NCBI RefSeq assembly: GCF_029227915.1
Contig: NC_079883.1
Location: 20,398,001-20,462,000, forward strand
Direction: 5' to 3'
Source: Hydractinia symbiolongicarpus
Taxonomy: Eukaryota > Cnidaria > Hydrozoa > Anthoathecata > Hydractiniidae
DNA: 64,000 nucleotides
The notes beneath the pieces were generated by a model that saw only the letters and a program-made list of their open reading frames with translations, was not told the origin of the DNA and did no database searches. This document shows positions 50,991 through 62,600 of the stretch, in pieces (the stretch's first letter is position 1; each line of letters begins with the position of its first letter). The position numbers and the translations under genes are program-made.

Positions 50991-53900
50991 TACCCGTACT
51001 TCCAAGTCACTACTTTCTTAAGCGTCTTTTATTAATTGATCCTGCTCTTCAATAATTTCGGAAATCTTTTCCGTAATACTTAAAAATTTGCCAAGTTTGC
51101 TCTCTATTGTAGTGTTCAACGTTTGCAATAATGTAAATTTTTCTTCTTGATGTTCATAACAAGGCTTTATTTCTTTTCGTAAGTAATTTTCGATAACTTT
51201 TACAAACTTGTTTCTTATTCTTAAAGCTTACTTCCCACTTCAAAAAAAGTTTATCTTATTTATTTATTTATTAAGTAAAATTTGAAATAATAAAGCTAAT
51301 ATAAAGCCACATTTTCTTGTGTTTACAGCATGCTTCTTTCTCGAAAGCCGCCATTTTTTGATAATCTTTTTTTCGGATTAAACCCAGTTTGACGTCATCT
51401 CCCGGATGGCAAAAAAAGGCCCCTGAACATGTTGCCGCAAAACAATAACTCAGAGAAAAGGAAGAAGAGTAAATTGTTGCAACTAAGATTAATTTTGTTA
51501 ATAATTATATAATGTGTTTTTGTGCTATGGCTTTTTGTAATAAGAATAATAGAAGTAGCGCTGGAAAGCATTCCTTTGCCAGTCTTCCAACAGGCAAGAA
51601 AAAACGAGCTGCGTGTACTCATTAACAGAGTCGATACCTTTCAGTCAAGTTTTATTCACTAGAATGTTTTGATCAACGTTGCCAAAAAAGACTTTGGCAA
51701 TTCTAAATCTCTGTCTACTTGTCTTTGCATTAGGCCATATGAAAATTCTGGTATAGGTGCTCGCTCTTCTACGTTGCGTCTAAGACTTTTCTATTATATT
51801 GTGGTACACTAGGCAGGAGATTTACGGGATTTTATTTTGTTCTACGTGCGTTGTTGATTCTTCTTTTTTTTTCTTTTTTCCTTTCTTATATTAATCTATT
51901 TTAATTTATTTTTCGTGTCGCGTTTCATTCTCATATCAAAGAACGCTATAGGCCCTGGGATCGAGGTTGCTTGATTTGTTATTATAATAAGCCCAGAGTT
52001 GTGTTTTTGCACCCGTTCTTTCTATGTTTACTTCCACATGGTCGTGATTTTTAACGCTGCCAATAGTCTAGTCATAAAATGAAGTTTTCTGCAAATCTTC
52101 TAAATTAAAAACGCTTTCAGAGTCTAACTCTTCTAACCAAAACAACCAACACAAACTCTTAGGGATCACAGCGCGGCATTTTTCGAAAGCTCTGGTAGCC
52201 CTAAATAGCTTCTTTTTCACTTTAAAATATACTTTCCTGCGCCGCGACCCGTCTCCTGTGGGCATTGCAGTCTCTACAAAAAAGAGCCAATCTCGTTCTG
52301 AGAGCATCGGAATAGCTAAAAAGGCCACGGTTCACTACTAAGCTATTGCTTCAACTTCCATTCTCATCCTCATGTCAGCTTTCCCAGCTAGAGTCTGATT
52401 CACTGTCAGGTTTTGTAGACTTTTGACTGGCCAAAACTTCAAAACTAAGAAAGCCCACAGCTTTTTCACGGGAACTCAGTTTTAAAAAGGGAAGTAAACA
52501 ACAAGTGTTTACTTATCTTCAGTATATACCTGTTACAAACTCATCTTTAGTACCCGTTACAAAAGTTGAAAAAACAACAACCGCTTTGTCATATATAAAA
52601 CCGCTTTGTATATAAAAACATGGTGCAACGGCAGAGTCAGCGAAATTATCATCCGGGAGTTGACGTCACAAGCCCTCCCGCGAAGGAATTTATTTACAAT
52701 TGGAACACAAGATGGCGACTGGCACGAAGCTTCTTCTCCAGCTAATATTTTACAACTTCAACAACGAATATCTTGCGAACAAATCAAAATAAGTACAAAA
52801 GAAATTTTTTTTTCGTAATTAGTACAATATTTTGAGTTGATTTTCGAATACTTTTTTTAAAGTGGGAGTTTTAACTTCTTTTCCAAAGGAAAACATTTAT
52901 TCTGTGTGTCACCTGTGATTGCAGCAGAAAAGCAGTTTGGCAGAAAAGCATCAACTGAATGATTACGCTTTCAGGTACATCTGTTTATTTTTAATTCCTT
53001 TGATCGTTACATAGATACAAAAATTGCTTTGTATTACATTGCTAGCAAGTGTCAACATAAAACTATTTAGTTTCACTTTTAACAAATTCAAAAGAGCTTT
53101 GTGTTGTCTTGGGTTTCTTTTTTATTTAAGTAACAAGAATTTTTATAACAACACAATAAATCGAATAGCTAACCAGCTGGTATGGATATTAGTTTGTTGA
53201 TGTTCATCACAACTTTGTACATTATGTTTTGCGATTTCTAGCCAGATGGACATAAAAATACATGTAGTTAAATGTTCTTGAGAGGTTTTGTTTTGTTAAC
53301 AGTTTTCAAGCATTTATAGTCATTGTCGCATAGCAGCTATTTTTAAGTTTGATTCATCATTTTTTTGCCAATTCATACCTTAACAAGTACCAAAATGATT
53401 TTACCGAAAATAAAAACATTGATTTGCTTCCTATGAGACTATAGGGCTAAATATTTTTTGACTTCTGCTAAATCAGTTTGTTTTTAATTACCTGTTACTG
53501 CTTAAAAATCCAAATTTTAAGTAGCTGCCTATGCCTGCACAAAATCTTGATATAATCTTGCCATTTTTTAATTTATTGTATTTGTCTGTTGTTGTTTATG
53601 TTGTTGTTACTATAATCTAATAATTCAGATAAAACCTATTTTCTGCTTATTAGTTTAACTTTTTATGTATATAGTATGAAACATTGTGTTCTTTCATCTA
53701 AGCGACTATTCCGTTGGTTTTACTGTTGTTTTTTTTGTTGTTGTTTTTTTGGGGGGGGTCATCCTTTTGCATTTTTAGGTACCGTAGCTTCATATTTTTA
53801 GCGCTGATGTAATAACCGCCTTCCCAAGTTTAAAATGTTGCCACTCTTTTTATAAAGTCCAATTTAAGATGATTTGAGGGCATTTCCATTTTTTATTTTT

Positions 53901-54118
53901 AACTTTATTAGCATTTCTATGCATTTTGAAAATGAAAACATGTGACATAGTTTCATAAAAGGAAAATTGAGGAAGTTGCGAAGAATAATAATTCGACAAA
54001 GTTTTTCACCAGAATATTAGTACGGGTAAGCTAGTCCTAAGCGCGCTACAATTATCGCTGACATAATTTTCTATTAAATATACTTTAAAAATATAAATTC
54101 CACGATACAAGTTTAAAG
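50991..54118. other. Intergenic, 3 kb
   Basis: Mostly AT-rich sequence with T/G homopolymer runs (53730-53757). A THAP-like scrap is noted separately. Open frames at 51395-51622 and 52068-52328 on the minus strand have no recognisable domain. A minus-strand AATAAA near 53893-53899 may end NEMF. Confidence 0.4.
51509..51720 (+). pseudogene. Possible THAP zinc-finger scrap
   Basis: The plus strand reads CAMAFCNKNNRSSAGKHSFA and then LPTGKKKRAAC, the C-x4-C start and F-x-x-P-like turn of a THAP DNA-binding domain (found in P-element-type transposases and host regulators). In another frame LECFDQRC may continue it. It is short and broken. Confidence 0.4.
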
Positions 54119-56578
54119 TTATTTTTTTCGCACTTTTTGTATATTCGGAGCTGAAACCTTCACTTTGCCTGGTATGTTCCTCGATATGTCCACATCCTAA
54201 AAAAAATCGTTTATTAGCTCAAAAATTGTTTTAATACGATAAAACAGACATCGAAATATATCACTTAAAAATTAATTAACACGTCAATCAAAAATTAAAT
54301 TAACTTTTAATTAACTGTCACTGCTGACTTGAGCAGTGTGGGCCATGAAATACATATGCTATCTGGCAATTCAACAAAAAGCACTGCACCATCTCTTTGA
54401 TAATATCCGTATTTTGTCTGTTTGTGCGCAATATGGCTACCGATATTACTTTAATCTTTCCGCAATTTTAAGGAATAAGGGGGTTGTTTAATCGAAAAAC
54501 TTACGAATGATCAATAGAAGATAATAAATTAATTTATTTTTGAATTAATTTGGTTATTTTTATTTCTTAAACTTGGAAAATAAATAAAGAGATTAAAATA
54601 AATGCATTGTTATTTCAATACGCCATTTTTAACATGAACCCCCATGATCTCTATCTCCGATTCCGCTTAGGAGCCACAAAAATCAAATGCGACATCGTTA
54701 TACCGACTTTGTTTTGACCGCTCGCGCTTAGTATACCAATCACGACGCCTGATTCTTTAAAAAACCAATTCAAGATCTTCGCGGTCGGACGAAGGCTTTT
54801 TTGAAGTGATCGTGTGAGGTTAGTAGACCTTTTTGTCTTCTGAAAGCTTCATATTTTTGTAATATTCGTTTTCTGTTTGTTTTCAATGTTAAGGTAAAAA
54901 TATTATCACGTTTTTTAGGAACGTACAGATCTTAAACGCACCAGTTGTAGGATTTTTTGTCTAGGAACGAAGATTTTGAGGGAGCATTCTTAAGCCAGCT
55001 AGCTAGCTAGCCTTAGTTATTAAATCACACGTACGAAGTTTACCCTTTCAACGCGGCGGCGAAGTTCAGGACATTTTCATCACACTGGATTCGAATTATT
55101 TTTTTGTCCATTTCACTGGATACGTAAACAGAAAGCTGAAGTTGTTGTGCTTTGCTTTTTGTTATATAAAGTTAAGGAAGATCTTTATTTTTTATCGAAG
55201 CAGGGCCATTAGTTAAGATGGAAAAAGTAGCTGTTATTGCTGTGCTATATCTCTGAGTTATCGAACTTTTGCAAGCAAAAATGAAGTAAAGTGAAAAATA
55301 TTTTTAAAATCAAAAATCAACAATTTATGTATGATTTGAAAGGACGCCATGTTTTTATGTTACAATATAGAGTTCCTTATAGCTAGTTAGAATTTTGAGA
55401 ATTTATACAGGAAAATTTTTTATTTTTATTTTTAGCGAAACAAACGGAGAAGAAACAAACAAACCAATTATGTGTATATAGCTAGCTATGTAGTTAAGAA
55501 TTGTACCTATGAATTTATTTTAAAGTCATTTTTAAAAAAAACAAGAAGCCCTGGGGGCTCTAAGAATTTCCGCGCGCTACCAAAATATTTGATGAAAACC
55601 TGCTAATTCGTTGTGTTATTGTGCCAAACATTCGAAGGGGTTTGGTGCATGAACCTCTGAACATAAAGCCCATCAGTGACATTATATCTTACAACAAACG
55701 CAAACAAAACGAAACGTGTCATAATAAACTTACATTTTAAAAGAAATTGCTAACAAAAAATACAGCCTATCATTCATGGTTGAAAGTCTTGCGATTGAAA
55801 CGTTTATGGTCTTAAACGGCATTAGTTGACAAAAAATCAAAATTTTGATGTGACCATCATTTTCAGCATACTTTTTTTGTCAATTGTGCCAAAATTTGTC
55901 AAAAATAAAGTAGTTTATTTTTAGACCAATTTTTGCCTAAAATGACATTTAGGTAACAAGAAATCAAAATTTTGATGTCACCATCATGTTCAGCATAGTT
56001 TACTGTGCCAAATTTTGTTAAAAATAAAGTAGTTTTAATTTTTGGACCTATTTTGGCCTGAAATGACATTTAGGTAAGAAGAAATCAAAATATTGATGTC
56101 ACCATCATGTTCAGCATACTTTATTTGTTAACTGTTCCAAATTTTGTTAAAAATAAAGTAGTTCTAATTTTTGGACCAATTTTGGCCTAAAATGACATTT
56201 AGGTGACAAAAATCAAAATTATTATGTCACCATTATGTTCAGCATACTTTTTTTGTTAACTGTGCCGAATTTTGTCGAAAACAAATACCAATTTTGGCCT
56301 GAAGCGTCAATACTAGACTTCCCAGTAGTTAAGGAGCTTGGGCACGAAGTTTACATCTGTGACGGACCAACGTGAAATCCCAGGGTCGATTTTTTCTCAA
56401 AAAATGCTCCGAAAGAAAAAAACGATGGTTTTAAAGAATTTCCTACGCCTTCGGGCGCGGAAATTCAAATATAAGCTGATGTTTTGATTTGATTCTTTCA
56501 CATGCGCTTTTACAAAAGCACAACTCGGTTTTTCTTTCTGCATATTATCTATATTATAATGCCCGTATACGTCTGTCT

Positions 56579-56609
<31 letters not shown>

Positions 56610-59600
56610 ACGCAAAATGGTAGCTTAGCTGCGACGGGCGAACCCGTGGATTTTTCCACGGGCTAACGACTAGTTTTGAAATAAACCAGCCGTTTCGGCA
56701 AGAAGTTCTACAGCGAATTACTACTGATTCTACGGGGGAGTATTTGCTTTAGTTCTCCAATTGTGCAGAAAAGGTGATCACGTTATTAATAATTAATTAT
56801 TTTCATCTGGCACAGCAAAGACGAAAGAAAAATATGGAAGTAGAAAAATCAGTTTGCAAACACCGATTTTTGAAAACTAGATGAAAATCAATAAAAACAA
56901 CTATTTTTGATTTACTTTGTTTTTTAAAAAGAATTTTAGCCTGTTGAAACTCCTTGTAATCAAATACACATCTCCCTTCATAAAATTTCAGATCACAAAA
57001 AAAATAACACACGACCGTTGTAGCTTGGTGAAACTGGTAAAACCAACTGAACATAAAATAATAATTCAAAATGATTTATTTGTAAAAATAATAGGTTTTG
57101 TGTCTTTTGTACCGTTCAACAGCGTAGTTCTGTTATCAACACTCAAATTCTTCACTAATCTCTATAGTAAAAACGGCGACAAAAAAAGAAGCCCTTAAAG
57201 TTCTACCAGCTAAAGCCGTAGAACAATAAACTCTCACGCGCAAGATTGCATACAACAATATGTCTTTTTGAAAACAATCACTTGTCCGGAGTGATAAAAA
57301 TGGTTAAAAAAAATTAAAAGCACGCAGAAGTTTGACGACCCTTATTCAGAATGTATGTCCGAGTTTGGCTTTATTCATCTAGTTTTCCTTCCTCCTTTGA
57401 CACACCAAGTCAGCACTTTTTCAGGTCAAGATTAAAATGGCGCATTAAGCCGTGGTCTTTTTAAACAACAAAACTGTCGCGTTGTACATTAAGAAAAACG
57501 ATAGCGGCTTAAACAAGTAGGCTACTGATATAAGAAAAACAAGTGTGTAGCCAAGTTTTTAATACGTTTAGCACGTAGTAGGTGATTAAAAACTTAATCT
57601 AACCGTGTTGATGAGAGCTAGCCTTATATATTTTAGCTTGGTATTTTGTTTACATGTAGCTTTTTTATAGTAAGATTTGCAAATCTAGAATTTTGTTTCT
57701 GTGTTTCTTAATTAAATCTGTCCCAAAGACTTGCATTATTTGTTTGGAATTGGATTCACAAAAATAAATCCCAAAAATATGTATATATTTTGGGACCCTA
57801 TTTGCAAAAATTTATCAAACATTAACTTAAAATTGATGAATTTATTTAATTGAGAATTTAATATACCGTCAAAATAGTCGTCAAAACAGTCAAAAATTGT
57901 TTATCAGCGTCTCTGAAAATGGTTAAAACAGGAACTCAGGAACTATGATAATAGTGAAAATATTTTGTGTCACAATTTTTTTTCCGGACAAGCCTAAAAA
58001 CATGTCATACCAAGTTTCAAGTCTTTATTTCAATTTTATTTTTTAGGAAAAAGCATGGTTTTGAAAGAGAAGTATTTCTTTAGTTTTATCCCTTTCTGTA
58101 CATAGACTCGTACTTGTTAATGTATCCATATTAAGGAGATATTTTAAACAAGATATTTTAAACTTTAAACTATACAAAACAATAGTTTCGTAAAAATTCA
58201 AGTGTTTCAAAAACAAGTTTTCACAAAAATTAATTCCCCTAAAGCATCCCTTAATAGTTCCGCTCTTTTACAGAATGTTTCACAAAAATTAATTCCCCTA
58301 AAACATCCCTTGATCACAAATTTTAAGATTACTAAATATCCATGAATTAAGACTTCAACAATTATACTAATCATAAAGCTTTTGGTCTATATTATAAACT
58401 TTTACTTTATGACTCATAACTCCACTTATCTTGATAACAGAAAAGTATATACTTCGTTTCCATCCCAAATATATATCTAAAGCTGTCTACATATATCCAG
58501 AAATTATTCTTCCCTTCTCTTTACTCCATTGTTTTATTTCCATAGGATTTAGAACGCCACAAAAATAAAAACTTTTTCCATAAACTGGATTTGAAATCTA
58601 AACAATGAACTAAGTTCAGCAAACAATAGTTCTATTCAGGAAGTACTTGATAGCTAGTTAAACTATATTAAAGTATTATGTAACTTTTACATACGTTTAT
58701 TGCAGTTACCAAGATAATTTTCCTTGTACTTTTTAATCGTGAGACAATACAATTGTCGGTAAGTTTTCTGTTGCTTGAACATAAATTTTCTAACCGCCGA
58801 AGTTCCGCCATTTTTTAATCACATAAATTAACGTATTGCATATGACGTTTTGCATAATCTGGCCATATATTGGCTAAAAATCACTCAACGATACCAGGGT
58901 ATTTTTCGTCGTCTTCACTCATTTCAAAAAGACAGAAAACCTTTTTAGGACGGTGAGGCAACATTTTATGTTGGAACTGTGGCCATTAGCTAGCGACTTA
59001 GCTATACTAAAACGTGAAAGTAGCAAAATGCAGTGTGGGTACAACAAAATCCTTTCTTAATCAAAAATTTTCATTCAATGCAGTAGGTAGCTAGCTAACC
59101 CTTTTTTTTTACTGTCCTAAAAACTTATTTCACAAATAAAATTGCTAAGTGATTTTTTTAACTGGACGGGGGTAACGACGGGCTGTTTCCTGTGTTTTTA
59201 TTTAAACCGAAGTTGCGATAGTTTTTTTTTAAAAAGGGTATCACGCCTATACACATGTGCAACACCGTTTACCTGTACTAAGAGCCCAGACTGTTGTTAA
59301 CGAGACAGTAGCGAGACAGTTTTTTTGAAAAAGGTATTAAGCCTAAACGCATGTGCGACACGGTTTACCTGTGCTAAGCGGTCAGTACAGTGTTAACGAC
59401 GGGCTGTTTCCTGTGTTTCTGTTTAACCGAAGTTGTGATAAGTTCTTTTCAGAAAAGGGTATTACACCTATATGGATGTGTGACATTGTTTACCTATACT
59501 AAGCGCTCACCCTGGAGAAACATTCATTTTTTAACACCAGGAACATTCTCCGAAAAATAGGCAGACTGTTTTTGCTATGACGGGGTAGCAACGAGTTTGA

Positions 59601-62600
59601 AACTGTGGTTTTTATTTTAGCTAAAGTTGTTGAAAGTTATTTTTTTGAAAAATATGTTACAACGGAACCTGTACTAAGCGCTCAGTCCAGTGTCACGATT
59701 TGTTAACGTTTACTAAAACTTATTCCGCAAAATAAAATAATATTGAACAATAATAGCCGTATTTTGTCTGTCTGTCCGCGAGAAAAGTGTCGTGCAACGG
59801 GCACACGAAATAGCGTGCAATTTAAGGACGGTCGACCCCGTGGATATTTCCACGGGTTAACGACTAGACTCTTTAATAATAGCCCTATTCTGTCTGTCTT
59901 TCAGCAAGAAAAACGTCGTGCTACGGGCACACGATATAGCGTACAATTTAAAACAGGCGACCCCGTGGATATAATAATAGCCGTATTCTGTCTGGCGGTT
60001 TAAAAGAGTTACCGATATTCTTTAATCTTTCCGCGATTTTTTTAAAAACCCAGTGGGTTGTTTAATCGAAAACCTCATTATTGATTAGAATAAATTCAAT
60101 AAATTAATTTTCTTTTAATTAATTTAATTACTTTAAGTTGCCAACTTAAAAAAAAATTAAGTGATTAAAGTAAATGCGTTATTATTTCGATACGCAATTT
60201 TGAATATGAACCCCTGTGATCTCAATCGCCTATTCCGCTTACGAGCCACATAAAAAAAAAATGCGACATACCTTTGCCGACTTTGTTTTGACCGCTCGCG
60301 CATAGCAAATTAATCACGACGCCCGGTTTTTTGAAAAACCAGTTAGGATTTTTGCGGCCTGGACATGACGGAGGAACATAATCACGAAGGCCATTTCGAT
60401 TTTGAAAGTGATCGTGGTTAGTGTTAGGTTTGTAGGTCGGTCTGTTTGACCTTTTTGTCCTCTAAAAGCTTTTTATTTTTGTAATCTTTGTTTTCTGCTT
60501 GTTTTTACAGGTTAAGATAAATATATTGTCACGTTTTTTAGCCACGTACAAATCTTAAATACACCGATTTCAAGATTTTGGCTACGAACGAAGATTCTGA
60601 GGGAGCATTCTAAAGCCAGCTAGCTAGCCTTACTAATAGCATTATTTTAATGTTTTTATTTAGTTTGGTATATGAGCTTTAATCCTAGCCAACATTATTA
60701 ATTCTTATGTTTGGTTTGTGACCATCTAGCTAGCTTTGTGAAAGTAGCTAAATGCAGTTTAGCTACAACAAAATTCTTTATCCATAATTCTTATGCTAAA
60801 TGCAGTTAGCTACACCTTTTGGAACGTACACATTCTGGAAAATAGAATTGCTGAGCGACTGTTTTAGCTAGACGGGGACAACAGGTTGAGAACAAATTAA
60901 GAAGTTTCCAAGCATAAAATATGATTACTCGAGCTTTATGGAGCTAGGCCCGCTTAGAAAATATAGTGATTAAAATATTTTAACTTACCTTAAGACATTT
61001 CAGTAGGTCTTTTTCCCAGTCCTTTGAATCTTTTGACATCATAAACATATTTAAAGCTGTTTTGGCCGCTAGAAAGCAGTAAAAGTATTTACAAAATAGT
61101 CCCGTGTGGATTCATGTGAAGTGTGTGTTTTACATACCTTTGCCCCTCTTTCCTGAACCTGGCGTTAACTTAGCTTTATATCTAAAAATAAAGACATAAT
61201 TTAGAGGAGAAAATAGCATGACAATGGTTTGCATGATTTGGCACGTTAGAGTAATTATCACTCAGCGTTTATATAATTGGGCGTCTTACTTGTAGTTAGT
61301 CATGCACGTGTATGGCGCACATAGTGGAATAGCATACAGCAACACATCATCTTCGACTGGACAACCAGTCAACGAGTCCAAAATAGTGGTGTGTTCCTAC
61401 CATATAGAAATTTAAATGTAGCGTCGAAAAAATTAGTAAAATGTGCACTCAGCAAACGTACCCGGAAAATTTTTTGAAGAATTGCCAACGTTAAATTGTG
61501 AATTGGGCTGCAAACAAAACAACGGGTAATTGACAAAAACAAACCTTATCAAATTCTTCCACTATGTCATCTTTTTCATCTTCGGCCTCATTTTTATTTT
61601 TTTCATTGAGAGGTTGATCATCAGGTTGATGTAAAATGTTTGGCGCGTTAACAGTCGGAGCGGCTATCTTTAGCTGTTGTTTAATTGGTTGCTTTTTATT
61701 CACTTGCTTCTGTTTTTCTTTCTTTTTTCCTGGTTCGTGAGACTAAACGTAAAACATTGGCTCAACCACAACAACAACGACACGACAATATTAACAACCA
61801 TACAACAACCATTAAACATAATTTTACGGGACAACACAAAAAACAAAGTGTAAACCAACCCTTAATATTTGTTGCATCAATTCTTTATCTTCGTCATCTT
61901 GGTATTTATATTTCTCTTTCATCTTTTTCTGTTTACTCTGTAGAAAGAAAAACAGCACATCAAAAGTGAAGGTAAACAAATCATCACCCACATGTCTCTT
62001 ACGACACATATTAGAGCTCACTTTTTGACCACGTTTTCGCTGTTCAGGTTGGAGTTGTTGTTGTTGTTGTTTCTTCTTTGTGTTGTTACTATCTCCAGAG
62101 TTGTTAACCTAGTAAAATTCCCAAAAATAAATTAACACTTTCTTGTCAAGTAGCGTTACTAAAGGGGCGGCAATTTTGCCACAAACAGATTTTTATAAAA
62201 AGATGCATTTCGATTCAAGTAATGTTAAAAGCACCCCAAGAAGAAAAGGACACGTGAACCTTTTCTGTAGGGTCTTGCATATTTTCACTTTCATCTTCTT
62301 TCACATTTTCCATGACAACTTTCTTGTTTTTCTTCTTCAAATCTCTACATATATAAAAATTGTACGAAATGAACAACACTGAAGTGGAAGGGACACATAT
62401 GGAAAGTTAATTTGTTAGTAGCACCACTACAGTACGACCACTGCAGACCACCACTGTATTACGTTATTTCTACCCTCAAATATAAACAAAAGAAAATATT
62501 TTCTTGGGTTGTAACGTTATTTGTTGTAAGTCGCACCTTTTTTGTTTCGCAGATAGTCTAACTTTCCCAGTCTAAAAAAGCGATAACGATAAATTAAATT

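Noticed and set aside
52068-52328. Minus-strand 86-codon ORF
   Set aside because: No known motif, no neighbours in frame and no splice evidence. It was kept only as part of the intergenic description.
56397-56615. Minus-strand [17 protein letters not shown]
   Set aside because: It is produced by the CTGT/CCGT run of a short Helitron.
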